Assembly (NCBI RefSeq): GCF_042666615.1
Contig: NZ_JBHTDD010000015.1
Coordinates: 1 to 64,000, forward strand
Source: KBS50 sp042666615
GTDB lineage: Bacteria; Actinomycetota; Actinomycetes; Mycobacteriales; Micromonosporaceae
DNA: 64,000 nt
Reading direction: 5' to 3'
A model generated the notes under the pieces. That model saw nothing but the letters and a program-made list of their open reading frames with translations. It made no database searches and was not told the origin of the DNA. The translations under genes were made by a program, and so were the position numbers. This document shows, piece by piece, positions 33,549 to 42,766 of the stretch (the stretch's first letter is position 1; every line of letters starts with the position of its first letter).

Positions 33549-34060
33549 GGTTCCCGCCCGGCGGCCGGGCCGATGCCGTAGATTCCGAGCAACCGGGTGG
33601 TGGCAGTCGTGAGGGTGGGCAGCGCGTCCAACGGGTGCCAGGCCGCTTCGAGCACCTCGGCGCCGTCGACAGCCAGTTCGGTCTCCTCGGCCGACACCCG
33701 GGCCTCGAACACCACGTCGACCCAACCCTGGCGATGCACCACCGCGTTGGGCACGGCGGGGGTGAGCTGCTCCGGCGCCAGCTCCACGCCCGTCTCCTCG
33801 GCGAGTTCCCGGGCGGCGCCGACCACGGGCGGTTCGGCCCGCTGCAGCAGCCCGGCCGGCAGGCCCCACTTGGTGCCCGGCGGCTGGCGTACCAGCAGCA
33901 ACCGGCCCGGTTCGGCCGCGTCGGTGTCCCGCACCAGCACCACCGCGCCGACGATGTACTTCGGCACGGCGAGCTTGACCAGCCGGCGCCGGAACCCCAC
34001 GGGCAGGCGGTAGAACACGCCGTAGAGGACGGCGCGCGCGGTCCTGGGGCGGGTGATCAC
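33545..34060 (-). CDS. NUDIX hydrolase
   Basis: A 171-residue NUDIX enzyme. The box reads G-L-L-x5-P-x8-R-E-L-A-E-E-T-G around residues 70-93, with the catalytic R-E-x2-E-E intact. The first Glu of the usual GX5E is carried by the A-E-P-P stretch. It hydrolyses a nucleoside diphosphate linked to another moiety; the substrate is unknown. The coupled nucleotidyltransferase suggests a nucleotide-sugar. GTG at 34060 with TAGCCT seven bases upstream suggests leaderless initiation. Confidence 0.88.
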   Translation of the reverse strand: MITRPRTARAVLYGVFYRLPVGFRRRLVKLAVPKYIVGAVVLVRDTDAAEPGRLLLVRQPPGTKWGLPAGLLQRAEPPVVGAARELAEETGVELAPEQLTPAVPNAVVHRQGWVDVVFEARVSAEETELAVDGAEVLEAAWHPLDALPTLTTATTRLLGIYGIGPAAGREP

Positions 34061-34067
34061 GCACCCC

Positions 34068-34073
34068 AGGCTA
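34068..34073 (-). promoter_or_regulatory. Leaderless -10 box, NUDIX gene
   Basis: TAGCCT on the minus strand, seven bases before the GTG at 34060. Confidence 0.45.
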
Positions 34074-34302
34074 GAGGTTGACCGGCCGACTCGGGTGGGG
34101 TGGGGGCGACCGGGCTGGTTGAGTCGTCGACATCATCGGCGCGATCGGCCCAGGGTCCTGGGCGACATCCTGCCCACCGCCGGATCTTGCTGGAAGCCGC
34201 ATGAGGAACGGGCGAACCAAATTCTAGGTCCACGGCGCCGACGCGGTCACGCGGTAGGACCGGCCGTACTGTGGCGAGGGTCGGCGACGGAGGGAGAACT
34301 TG

Positions 34303-35185
34303 GTGGCCCGCGACGAGCACCTCACCGAGTGGGTGGGCGCGATCAGCCTCAACCTGATGGCGCTGGAGTCCCGGGACGTCGAGGTGGACTTCACCAAGGC
34401 GTCGCTGCGGGCGGTTGAGGTGGAGCTCCTGAAGAGTTTTTCTCCACCGACGATGTCGACGATCCCGGTGAGCGGGCCCTTCTCGACGGAGCGGCCGGCT
34501 ACCTTGGCGAGGCGCTGCTGAGGCTGACTGGCGGCGGCTGGGGCTGGCGTGATGCGGAGCCTTTCGTGTGCCCGGACAAGGCCCTCGGACTCGCACCGCT
34601 GTTCCCGGCTCGCCTCGTCGAACATGCCCTTACCGAGCGGACCGCCCGGACTCTCACCGACGCGTACGCGGCGTGGGCCGACGCGGCGGCGCGGCACAGG
34701 GCGGCGAATCCCGGCTGGACGCCTAGGAAGCAGCACACCTCTGGCGTCGACCCGTTCGAGATGGACGAGGCCGACGCGGTGTACATCGCCGGATGGACGG
34801 CCGAGCGCAAGGCGGTGTTCCCCGCATGGGTGGCGACTTACGGACCCGAAACGGAGTGGAGGTTCGGTCGGGAGTCGCTCGACGACGTGGAGGCACTGCT
34901 CGCCCGGCACGTGCCGACATCCACGGAGCTCTACCTGCCGCGGGACCCGGCGTTTCTCGACGGTGCGGTGTGGTACTTCGGCGAAGTCATCCGGCGGATC
35001 CGCGGAGGCCGGTGGGAGTACCGCACCCCGTCCGTGATGTGCCGAACCCGTACGCCGGCCGACCGTACATCGTGCGGTCCGGCGCGGACCATGAGCCGAT
35101 AGTTCCTCTCATGGTGTTCAGCGGATTCATCAGCAAGCGGCACGGCGCGCTGCGTGCGGAGTACATTCAGCTCAGCGGCGGATAG
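34303..35185 (+). pseudogene. Frameshifted hypothetical gene (two lesions)
   Basis: Three overlapping frames read as one protein broken twice. GTG 34303 (after GGAGGGAG) encodes a first part to E-L-L-K-S-F. At the T-run 34437-34441 one T appears lost, since with six Ts the reading continues F-S-T-D-D-V-D-D-P-G-E-R-A and on through C-P-D-K-A-L-G to S-V-M. A second single-base loss near 35040 then restores P-N-P-Y-A-G-R-P-Y to the stop at 35185. Length 883 plus two missing bases gives exactly 295 codons. I do not recognise the family; it would be a soluble alpha/beta protein of 294 residues. Sequencing error at the homopolymer is an alternative. Confidence 0.7.
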
Positions 35186-35227
35186 GTCGCGATGGTGTTT
35201 CTCGACCGGCTTACGGCTGGACGTCGG

Positions 35228-37015
35228 CTAGTCCGGCTGGTCGACCAGGGTGATGAGCTGGTGCACCACGGCTTCCGGCTCCAGGGTCCGGTCGAAGACC
35301 GCCACGAGCATGGTGTCGAGGTCGGGATAGCCGCCCTCCTCGGCCAGCCGGCGCAACGGCAGGTCACTGGCCAGCCCACGATTGTGCCGGCGAAGGGCCA
35401 GGCCGATCGCCGCCCGGCCGAGGCGGACCTTGTCGGCGATCGAGATGCCCGGCTCCTCGTGCTTGGCGAACCACCGGTTGATCTGCATCTGCGCGTGTGG
35501 TGACTTCACGAATCCGAGCCACTCCTTGCGCGGACCGGGCGGGGCGACGGTGAGGTCCAGCTCGGCGTGTGCGGCGGTCTCGGTGAAGATCTCCACCACG
35601 TCGCCGTCCTCCAACTCCGAGGAGAGCGGTGCGAGCCGGCCATTGATCTTGGCGGCCAGACAGTGGTCGCCACGGTGGGTGCCCAGTTCGTAGGCGACGT
35701 CGACGGGGGTGGCGCCGGCCGGCAGGATGACCGGCCGGCCGTCGGCGAAGACCTGGATCTGCGACTCGGCCAGATCGCCGCGTAGCGACTGGAGGAACTG
35801 CGTCGAGTCCGTCGTCTCCTGCTCCCGGTCGAGCACCCGACGTAGCCACGCCAACTGCTCGGCGCTGGGCCCTCCCGAGCGGACCCCCGGCTGGGGATAG
35901 CGGAAGTCGGCGGCGATGCCGTACTCGGCGGACCGGTGCATCGACCGGGTACGGATCAGCACCTCGACCGAGCGGTCACCCGGCCCGCTCACCGTGGTGT
36001 GCAGCGACCGGTAGAGGTTGTTCTTGGGGGAGGCGATGTAGTCCTTGAACCGGCCGGGCACCGGACGCCACAGTCCGTGGATGGCGCCGAGAGCGGCGTA
36101 ACAGTCGTTGTCCGGGCCGTCCACCACGACCACGATCCGGGGGAGATCGTACGGAGTGGTGTGGTCACCCGCGACCGTGTCCTTCCAGATGGAGTAGTAG
36201 TGGCGGGGCCGGGGGTCCACCCTCGCGTCGATCCTGTCGCGGCGTAGCACCACCCGGGCTTCGGCCACCACCCGGTGCAGGTACGGCGCCCAGTCCGGCC
36301 GGCCCCTGGTCACGTACGCGTGGATGCGGTCGTACTCGGTGGGCTCCAGGTGCATCAGGACCGCGTCGTCGAGTTCCCGCTTGAGGGTCTGGATGCCGAG
36401 CCGGTCGCAGAGCGGGACCAGCACCTCGGCGGTGGCGCGGGCGATGCGGGCCCGGGAGGCGGGGGAGCGGGCGTCCAGGGTGCGCATGTTGTGCAGCCGG
36501 TCGGCGAGCTTGATGATCAACACTCGGACGTCCTTGCCGGCCGCGATGATCATCTTGCGGATGGTCTCCGCCTCGGCCGCCGTGCCGTAGAACGCCTTGT
36601 CGAACTTGGTCACCCCGTCCACCAGGTGGGCCACCTCAGGGCCGAAGTCGACGTCCAGAGCCTCCAACGTGTACCGGGTGTCTTCGACGGTGTCGTGCAG
36701 CAGCGCCGCCACCAGGGTGGTGGTGTCCATCCCGAGATCGGCGCAGATCTGGGCCACGGCCAGGGGATGGGTGATGTAAGGCTCGCCGCTCTTGCGGAAC
36801 TGCCCGCGGTGCATGCTCTCCGCGATCACGTAGGCGCGGCGCAGCACGGCAGCGTCGGAGCCGGAATGGACCGAGCGGTGGATGCGGACGAGCTGGGCGA
36901 CCGGATCATCGTCCGTGGGCGGCCAGGACAGCAGCGTGCGCAGCCGGCGAGCCAGCGGGAACTCGGCGGGGAAGGCGTCGCCGAGAGCGGCGGCGCGGCC
37001 GGCGTCGAGGTCCAC
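35228..37015 (-). CDS. RelA/SpoT-family (p)ppGpp synthetase/hydrolase homologue, short
   Basis: A 595-residue RSH protein. The HD hydrolase domain is intact (H-P-L-A-V-A, H-D-T-V-E-D-T at 107-113). The synthetase domain follows (R-H-Y-Y-S-I-W-K, F-K-D-Y-I-A-S-P-K-x-N, E-V-L-I-R-T), then a TGS domain (I-Q-V-F-A-D-G-R-P at about 420). It ends shortly after, lacking the zinc-finger and ACT domains of full-length Rel (about 790 residues). GTG 37015 has GGAGG eight bases upstream; the frame extends to 37087 without a good site. It is probably a second RSH beside a full-length Rel elsewhere. Lack of ACT suggests different regulation. Confidence 0.88.
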   Translation of the reverse strand: MDLDAGRAAALGDAFPAEFPLARRLRTLLSWPPTDDDPVAQLVRIHRSVHSGSDAAVLRRAYVIAESMHRGQFRKSGEPYITHPLAVAQICADLGMDTTTLVAALLHDTVEDTRYTLEALDVDFGPEVAHLVDGVTKFDKAFYGTAAEAETIRKMIIAAGKDVRVLIIKLADRLHNMRTLDARSPASRARIARATAEVLVPLCDRLGIQTLKRELDDAVLMHLEPTEYDRIHAYVTRGRPDWAPYLHRVVAEARVVLRRDRIDARVDPRPRHYYSIWKDTVAGDHTTPYDLPRIVVVVDGPDNDCYAALGAIHGLWRPVPGRFKDYIASPKNNLYRSLHTTVSGPGDRSVEVLIRTRSMHRSAEYGIAADFRYPQPGVRSGGPSAEQLAWLRRVLDREQETTDSTQFLQSLRGDLAESQIQVFADGRPVILPAGATPVDVAYELGTHRGDHCLAAKINGRLAPLSSELEDGDVVEIFTETAAHAELDLTVAPPGPRKEWLGFVKSPHAQMQINRWFAKHEEPGISIADKVRLGRAAIGLALRRHNRGLASDLPLRRLAEEGGYPDLDTMLVAVFDRTLEPEAVVHQLITLVDQPD

Positions 37016-37142
37016 GCGGGACACCTCCTCACCCGGCCACCCCCGTTGGTGTCCACGCCGGACGCCAGGTAGCCACGAATCGGACACGACTGCACTTGGC
37101 TCCCAGACTAATTCAGCATCCGTCGTCCGATCGGCTAGTTAC

Positions 37143-38897
37143 TCATAGGCGTTCGGGTGGGAGTTCCGCGGACGACGCCCGTTCGGCCTTGACCAGCAGG
37201 TCACGGAACCGCGCGGCGCCGCGTACCGGTGACGCCCACGGTTCGGAAAGTTCGACCAGCCGCGTGTCGGGGCGTTCCAACCAGGACAGGATCCGCTCCG
37301 ACTCCTCCGCGGTGGCGTTGGGCACCGGGCCGTGCCCCGGGCGGACCGTCTCGGCGGTGGCCTTCACCGTGTCCAGCGTGGCCCGCGGCGGCACCCCCCG
37401 CGGAGCCAGGCCGGCGCCGGCGAGCCGACCATGCCGGACCACGACCAGCTCCCAGCCGCCGTCGGGGGTCCGCCGGGCGGCCGACAACTCGGCGATCCGG
37501 GCCAGCCCGAGCAGCCGCTGCATCCGTACCGCCGCGCGCAGCAGCGCGGCGAGCCGGCCGCGCACCACCGCGGCCTCCTCGTACCGACGCCCCGCCGCCA
37601 GCGTCTCGATCCGGGCCAGCAGCGGGTCAACCACGGCTCGCGGGTCGTCCACCGTGGCCCGGCGGAACGCCGCCACCGCCCGCCGCTCGTACTCCGCGAC
37701 CGAGACGCGGTGCTCGCAGGGGGCCGCACAGCGGCCCAGTTCCGCGAGGGCGCAGGCGGGCAGCGTGGTCCGGGTGGACAACCGGTGGGTGCACTGGCGC
37801 AGCGGTAGCGCGTCGTGCACCGCCGCGGCGGCCAGCTCCGCCGCCCGCCGCGAGGTGAACGGACCGAGATAAGCCTCGTCGCCGCCGCCGATGGCCTTGA
37901 CCATGGACAACCGGGGGTACGCCTCGGCGGTCAGCTTGAGCCACACCACCCGCTGCGGGTACTTCGACCGACGGTTGTACGGCGGCGCGTGCGCGGCGAT
38001 CATCCGCAGCTCGCGGACCTCCGCCTCCAGCGCGTGCGCGCACTCGACCGCCTCCACCCGCTCGGCGGCGGCGATCATCTCGGAGATCCGGGCCCGTTTC
38101 TCGGCGGCGGTGAAGTAACTGCGCACCCGGGTGGCGACGTCGACCGAGGTGCCGACGTAGAGCGGTCGGTCGTCGGCAGCCCGGAAGATGTAGACCCCCG
38201 GCACCCGGGGCAGCCCCTCGGCCAGGTGCCGTTTGCGCCGCTGCGCAGGGCTCACCGCCTTGGCGAACTCGATCGTGTCGCCCAGCGTGTGCACCCGGTG
38301 GCCACCCAGCCGGCCGATCAACCCGTGCAGCACGTCGACGGTGGCCTGCGCGTCGTCCAGGGCCCGGTGGGTGGGTTGTCGCGGGGTGCGGAAATAGCCG
38401 GCGAGAGTGGCCAGCTTCCGGTTGGGCACCTCGTCCCGGGTGAGCACCCGGCGGGCCAGCGCCGCCGTGTCCAGCACGCGCGGGTTGGGCCACGGGTAGC
38501 CGTGCCGGGCGCAGGCCGCCTTGAGGAACCCCACGTCGTACGGGGCGTTGTGGGCGACCAGCACCGAGTCCCGGATGAACTCCAGGAAGCTGGGCAGCAC
38601 CTGCTCGATCGGCGGAGCGGGCAGCAGCATGGCCTGGGTGATCCCGGTCAGCACCGTGATGAACGGCGGGATGGGCGTACCCGGGTTGACAAGCGTGGCC
38701 AGGACGCCCAGCTCCTCGCCGCCGCGGACCTTGACCGCGCCGATCTCGGTGATCCCGCCGCCGTCCGGGGCGCCACCGGTCGTCTCGAGATCGACCACGA
38801 CGAACGTGGTGTCGTGCAGCGGCAACTCGTCGCGCGGGCCGGTCGACGCGCTGGTCAGCACGTCGAGGGTGCCCTGGACGTATTCGGGTTGTGCCAC
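37143..38897 (-). CDS. DEDDh exonuclease fused to UvrC-like GIY-YIG module
   Basis: A 584-residue bifunctional nuclease. Residues about 30-195 are a DnaQ-like 3'-5' exonuclease (F-V-V-V-D-L-E-T-T-G-G, H-N-A-P-Y-D-V-G-F, and H-R-A-L-D-D-A). Residues about 228-310 are a GIY-YIG domain (G-V-Y-I-F, P-L-Y-V-G-T-S). Residues about 385-470 hold Cys clusters and the UvrBC-binding-like region, as in UvrC. The same fusion is known in actinobacteria (Rv2191 type) and is presumed to act in DNA repair. The GTG at 38897 has TACCCT eight bases upstream. Confidence 0.9.
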   Translation of the reverse strand: MAQPEYVQGTLDVLTSASTGPRDELPLHDTTFVVVDLETTGGAPDGGGITEIGAVKVRGGEELGVLATLVNPGTPIPPFITVLTGITQAMLLPAPPIEQVLPSFLEFIRDSVLVAHNAPYDVGFLKAACARHGYPWPNPRVLDTAALARRVLTRDEVPNRKLATLAGYFRTPRQPTHRALDDAQATVDVLHGLIGRLGGHRVHTLGDTIEFAKAVSPAQRRKRHLAEGLPRVPGVYIFRAADDRPLYVGTSVDVATRVRSYFTAAEKRARISEMIAAAERVEAVECAHALEAEVRELRMIAAHAPPYNRRSKYPQRVVWLKLTAEAYPRLSMVKAIGGGDEAYLGPFTSRRAAELAAAAVHDALPLRQCTHRLSTRTTLPACALAELGRCAAPCEHRVSVAEYERRAVAAFRRATVDDPRAVVDPLLARIETLAAGRRYEEAAVVRGRLAALLRAAVRMQRLLGLARIAELSAARRTPDGGWELVVVRHGRLAGAGLAPRGVPPRATLDTVKATAETVRPGHGPVPNATAEESERILSWLERPDTRLVELSEPWASPVRGAARFRDLLVKAERASSAELPPERL

Positions 38898-38905
38898 GAC
38901 GGGAC

Positions 38906-38911
38906 AGGGTA
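38906..38911 (-). promoter_or_regulatory. Leaderless -10 box, DnaQ-UvrC gene
   Basis: TACCCT on the minus strand, eight bases before the GTG at 38897. Confidence 0.4.
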
Positions 38912-39017
38912 GGAGCCCCGTACGACACTTCCGTCCCGTACGCCACACCCATCCCGCCGGACGGGGATCCGCGGACACAGGAGGCGGCGCCGTGCCCTCC
39001 GGTGGGAGACTTGCCAG

Positions 39018-40457
39018 ATGGCCCACCCCGAGACGCCGTCCGACCGCCCCGCCGACCCGGCGGCCGGCGACGACGTCGGGCGGGTCGACGCCGAGGCGGG
39101 TGCGCCGACGCCGACGGGAGGACCGTCGGCAGCGGTGGGGTCCCGGGCGGCGGAGACGCTGCCCGAGCCGGTCCTCCCCGAGCCGGTCAGGCAGCGCGTC
39201 GTCACCCTCGCGGCCGCCGCGCTGCCCGGCCTGCCGGCCGACGAGCAGCCGGTACCGCTGCGCCGGGTGGCCCGGTTCGCCCCCAACCGGCGAGCCCGAC
39301 TGGGAGGTGCCGCGATCGCCGCCCAACTCGCCGCCGACCCACTCTTCCGGCAGCGCATCGGCGCCCGGGTGGTGGTCGAGGCCGGTGAGCTGGGCGCCGC
39401 CGTGATCGCCGGTGCCGCCCCGGGCGCCGCCGACCCGGTCCAGGTCGCCGCGCTGGCCTATCTCTCCCGGCCGGCGGGCTGGCGGGACCTGATCGAGGCC
39501 AGCGGGGCCGCGGTGCAGGCCGAGGTCGAGAGCGCCGCCGTGGCCGACCTGATCCGCGACGCCGAACAGCGGGCCAACCGGGCCGAACACGACCGCGCGG
39601 TGGCCCGGGTCGAGGCGGACAAGCTGCGGGACGAGCTCGCCCGGGTACGCGAGGAACTGGGCTCGTTGCGCGAGGAGGCGCGCACGCTGGCCCGCTCGCT
39701 GCGGGAGAGCCAGGCCCAGCACCGGCGGGCCAGCGAGTTGCTGGCGACCGAGAAGGGCCGGGCGACGCGGGCGGCGGCCGACCACGACGCCGAACTGCGC
39801 CGGCTGCGGTCGAAGCTGGCCGACGCGGAGAGCGCGGCCGGTGCCGCCCGGCAGAGTGCCAAGGACGCGCGTTCGGTCGACGACGCCCGGCTGTGGCTGC
39901 TGCTGGAGACGATCGGCCAAGCCGCGGTGGGGCTGCGCCGCGAACTGGCCCTCGACCCGACCGACCGGAGGCCGGCGGACTTCATCGCCGACGAGTACGC
40001 CGACCGGCCCGCCGCCCGCTCCTCCGCGCGGGCCCTCAGCACCGACGATCCGGCCCGGTTGGACGAGTTGCTGGCGCTGCCCAGGGCGCACCTGGTCGTC
40101 GACGGTTACAACGTGACCAAGCGCGGGTTCGGCGAGATGTCGCTGGAGCAGCAGCGCAAGCGTTTGATCAGCGGGCTGGGCGGGGTGGCGGCGCAGACCG
40201 GGGACGAGGTGACGGTGGTGTTCGACGGTGCCGAGCGGGTGCACGGGCTGCCGCCCGCACCGCGCGGCGTACGGGTACTGTTCTCCCGCCGGGGGGAGAC
40301 GGCCGACGAGCTGATCCGTCGGCTGGTCCGGGCGGAACCGGCCGGCCGGCCGATCGTGGTGATCTCCTCGGACCGTGAGGTCGCAGACGGGGTACGCCGG
40401 CACGGCGCGTACCCGCTCGGCGCGGACGCTCTGCTGCGCCGGCTGGCCCGTACCTAG
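39018..40457 (+). CDS. NYN-domain RNA-binding/nuclease protein
   Basis: A 479-residue protein. Residues 1-60 are disordered. About 60-180 are helical. About 185-290 form a long Arg/Glu/Ala coiled coil (V-R-E-E-L-G-S-L-R-E-E-A). The C-terminal 150 residues are a YacP-like NYN/PIN-fold nuclease domain with acidic positions in L-V-V-D-G-Y-N-V-T, V-V-F-D-G-A-E and S-S-D-R-E-V. It is probably a metal-dependent ribonuclease or RNA-binding factor. ATG 39018 is preceded by GGGAG. It converges on the PatG-C-like gene with ten bases between stops. Confidence 0.85.
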   Translation: MAHPETPSDRPADPAAGDDVGRVDAEAGAPTPTGGPSAAVGSRAAETLPEPVLPEPVRQRVVTLAAAALPGLPADEQPVPLRRVARFAPNRRARLGGAAIAAQLAADPLFRQRIGARVVVEAGELGAAVIAGAAPGAADPVQVAALAYLSRPAGWRDLIEASGAAVQAEVESAAVADLIRDAEQRANRAEHDRAVARVEADKLRDELARVREELGSLREEARTLARSLRESQAQHRRASELLATEKGRATRAAADHDAELRRLRSKLADAESAAGAARQSAKDARSVDDARLWLLLETIGQAAVGLRRELALDPTDRRPADFIADEYADRPAARSSARALSTDDPARLDELLALPRAHLVVDGYNVTKRGFGEMSLEQQRKRLISGLGGVAAQTGDEVTVVFDGAERVHGLPPAPRGVRVLFSRRGETADELIRRLVRAEPAGRPIVVISSDREVADGVRRHGAYPLGADALLRRLART

Positions 40458-40467
40458 CCCGCCCGCC

Positions 40468-41349
40468 TCACCGCTCGTAGAACTGCGACAACTTGGTCAC
40501 CAGGAATGGGAACTCCTCCGTCACGTCCACCCTGGCGAAGTACTTCTGCGTGACATCGGTACGCCAGGAGGTGTAGGCGAAGATGACGTCCATGACCGTT
40601 CGTGCGCCACTCAACCGGGACGGGCGCACCTCGACCCCGGACAGCGCGGAATCCGTGGCGTGTGCCTCGGCGGCCCTGGCGTAGATGGCCGGGTAACGAA
40701 CCGCCAGATAGTTCAGGGCACGGTGCTCGTCCGTCGCCCCCGCGTTGTCGGCCAGCTGCCCGATCCGGTCGAACAGCTCCTCGGCCGTGGCCCGGAAGGA
40801 ATCCTCGGCACCGTCGGCAGGGCGGGGGATCTCGCGGATGAACTCGTCCCGGTCGAACGAGTAGATCTGGTCGAACGCCACCACCGGCAACACCAGTCCG
40901 GTGCACTCCGTCGAGGAGAACGAACCGCGCAACCCGATGACCACGTCGACGTCACCGGGACCGGGGCCGGGGCGGACCGCCTCGACGAGCAGGTCCAGGT
41001 CCGCCGGGTCGCGCGGGACCAGGACGTAGGTCTCCAGCCCTTCGATGGTGAACACCCAGCACATCTGCCGGGCGAGGTAGCGACCGGACCGCTCCGCGAG
41101 CACCGCGTGCAACGCCTCGCGGTTCGTCTGCCCGGTCGTCTCCCGCTGACCCGCGGCCTGGGCGAACTCCTTCTCGACCGCCAGGCTGGGGAACCTGGGC
41201 TCGACCCTGCCGATCGCGTAGACGAACGACACCGGGTCCGCCGGCGTGACGTCCGGCGCGTACGGGCCAGGGTCTGGCGGCGCGGTCGGACCCGGCGGTG
41301 CCGGTAGGACCTGATCGGATGGCGCTGGCTGTTCCATCGTCTGTTCCAT
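40468..41349 (-). CDS. PatG C-terminal-domain-like protein
   Basis: A 293-residue protein. After a Pro-rich first 35 residues comes F-V-Y-A-I-G-R-V-E-P-R-F-P-S and E-K-E-F-A-Q-A-A-G, then Y-L-A-R-Q-M-C-W-V-F and F-D-Q-I-Y-S-F-D-R, which recall the C-terminal domain found after the subtilisin domain in PatG-type cyanobactin maturation proteins. The domain's function is unknown. It is the last gene of a three-gene minus operon, 11 bases after the CGGC gene and downstream of the separate subtilisin gene. The usual fused protease-PatG_C protein thus appears split here. Assignment is from pattern memory, moderately sure. Confidence 0.65.
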   Translation of the reverse strand: MEQTMEQPAPSDQVLPAPPGPTAPPDPGPYAPDVTPADPVSFVYAIGRVEPRFPSLAVEKEFAQAAGQRETTGQTNREALHAVLAERSGRYLARQMCWVFTIEGLETYVLVPRDPADLDLLVEAVRPGPGPGDVDVVIGLRGSFSSTECTGLVLPVVAFDQIYSFDRDEFIREIPRPADGAEDSFRATAEELFDRIGQLADNAGATDEHRALNYLAVRYPAIYARAAEAHATDSALSGVEVRPSRLSGARTVMDVIFAYTSWRTDVTQKYFARVDVTEEFPFLVTKLSQFYER

Positions 41350-41360
41350 GGCGAACCCAT

Positions 41361-41588
41361 CTAGTTTTTCGTCCGGCGGTGCCGGCCGGAGAAGACCACC
41401 CAGTCGTTCAACCGGCGGGCCCGCTCCTGACAGCCACCACAAGGCCTGATTCCCACACTCGACGTCACTCGCTTGATCACGTCCCCGAGGCCGACCTCCT
41501 CGTCCGTGATGAACCCCGGGAGCCGAACCCGGTGCCGTCCCCGCCGGCCCGGATCCGCAGCCTGGTTCGAGGACTCGTCGCCGTTCAC
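41361..41588 (-). CDS. Small CGGC-motif protein
   Basis: A 75-residue basic protein. Its core is V-G-L-G-D-V-I-K-R-V-T-S-S-V-G-I-R-P-C-G-G-C followed by Q-E-R-A-R-R-L-N. The Cys-x2-Cys pair at residues 50 and 53 could bind metal or be redox-active. The GTG start overlaps the subtilisin stop (GTGA), so it is translationally coupled to the protease. I recall similar short C-x2-C-x2-R-x2-x-L-N proteins beside PatG-type genes but no assigned function. It could be a chaperone, adaptor or substrate of the protease. Confidence 0.7.
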   Translation of the reverse strand: MNGDESSNQAADPGRRGRHRVRLPGFITDEEVGLGDVIKRVTSSVGIRPCGGCQERARRLNDWVVFSGRHRRTKN

Positions 41589-42463
41589 ACCCGCACCTCC
41601 CGGCCGATCCTTCCCGAGGACAACGTGACGAAGGCATCCCAGGCGTCCAGCAGCGGAGGCACCACTGCGACGCGCCGTCGCCCCAGACCGTGCACCACCG
41701 CCGTCCACACCGCGCCGGCGTCCGCGGCGGGGAACAGCGACCACAGCAGGGCGGTCGCGCCGGTCACGAACGCTGCCGCGACGCTCGTGCCCCGCGAGGT
41801 CACCGGCGCACCGTCCGGGCCGAGACTGGTCACCCCCTCACCCGGGGCGCCCAGGCCGCGTCTGCCCACCGCCGCGCCGACATTGGTGTACGCCGACGGT
41901 CGTCCATCCAGGCCGTAGCTCGCCACGGGAACCACCCACGGATGGCGGGTGATCGCGCTGCCGCCCACCGTCGCCTGGTTGCCGGCGGCCACGACCACGA
42001 TCACCCCGCGGCGCCGCGCGAAGTCGAGGGCGTACCGCAGCTCCTGTTCGTCCCGTGTCGAGGGCCGGGCGACACCGGCGCTCAGGTTCACCACCCGCGC
42101 ACCGGCCCGCACGCACTCGGTGATGGCCATGGCCACCTGCCGCGGCGTCGCGCTCGGCCGCCCGTCCGGACCGGTCGGGCCGAAGATGGGGCGTACCAGC
42201 AGACGGCAACCCGGACAGATGGCCGGTGCTGGACCATCCCGGTGTCCGACCAGGATCCCGGCGACGAAGGTTGCGTGCCGGCTGGCCGGACCGCGTGGAT
42301 CGGCCCGACCTGTGTCGTGTCCGGGAAGTGTCCGGACGTGCCCGCCGGCCAGTCCTGGATGATCCGCCGGGACCGGGCCGTCCAGCAGCCCGACGACGAC
42401 ATCGGGCGTGCCGACGCTCCGCGCCATCAGCGGCGGCAACCGCACCAGATCCAACGCGACCAC
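41585..42463 (-). CDS. Subtilisin-like serine protease, PatA/PatG type
   Basis: A 292-residue S8 protease with the full catalytic set: Asp28 (G-L-L-D-G-P-V), His63 (S-R-H-A-T-F-V-A-G), oxyanion Asn162 (A-A-G-N-Q) and Ser227 (S-R-G-T-S-V-A-A-A). The opening L-P-P-L-M-A-R-S-x-G-x-P-D-V and D-G-P-V are typical of PatA/PatG-type proteases that cut RiPP precursors. There is no signal peptide or propeptide, so it should be cytoplasmic. Cys83 and Cys86 form an extra C-x2-C pair. GTG 42463 starts the conserved region. It heads the operon with the CGGC and PatG-C-like genes, divergent from the peptide gene. Confidence 0.88.
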   Translation of the reverse strand: MVALDLVRLPPLMARSVGTPDVVVGLLDGPVPADHPGLAGGHVRTLPGHDTGRADPRGPASRHATFVAGILVGHRDGPAPAICPGCRLLVRPIFGPTGPDGRPSATPRQVAMAITECVRAGARVVNLSAGVARPSTRDEQELRYALDFARRRGVIVVVAAGNQATVGGSAITRHPWVVPVASYGLDGRPSAYTNVGAAVGRRGLGAPGEGVTSLGPDGAPVTSRGTSVAAAFVTGATALLWSLFPAADAGAVWTAVVHGLGRRRVAVVPPLLDAWDAFVTLSSGRIGREVRV

Positions 42464-42766
42464 GGACCGAACCCGTTCCCTCGATTGATCCCGACGGCAC
42501 TGGCGAGGGGATGACGACCGGGGACGTTCGCCACGTTAGCAATGCCTGGATGCTGGTGTGGCTGATCGGGCGGAAATGGTACATAAACGAGCAATTCGCC
42601 ACTGGTGGACCGGTCGTCTGTGTTCCGTCAGGAGCAGTGTGCGGTCCGCCCGCGAACTCCTGCGCCGGGCGACCGGCCGTTGTTACGGTGGCCTGACCGA
42701 GCTTCGCTCTGGCCAGGCAGTTCGTGCCGTGTTGTGTCCGTGCTCGTCGATCGCAGGGGGAAGATC
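42464..42766. other. Divergent intergenic region of protease/peptide locus
   Basis: About 300 bases between the divergent protease and peptide operons. It contains a locally AT-rich stretch at about 42570-42600, the likeliest minus-strand promoter. TACGGT at 42684-42689 is a possible plus-strand -10 without a good -35. GGGGG at 42756-42760 is the ribosome site of the peptide gene. No gene is evident. Confidence 0.4.

Noticed and set aside
38898..40403. Extension of the DnaQ-UvrC frame antisense to the NYN gene
   Set aside because: Low-complexity shadow without motifs; the exonuclease domain begins shortly after GTG 38897.
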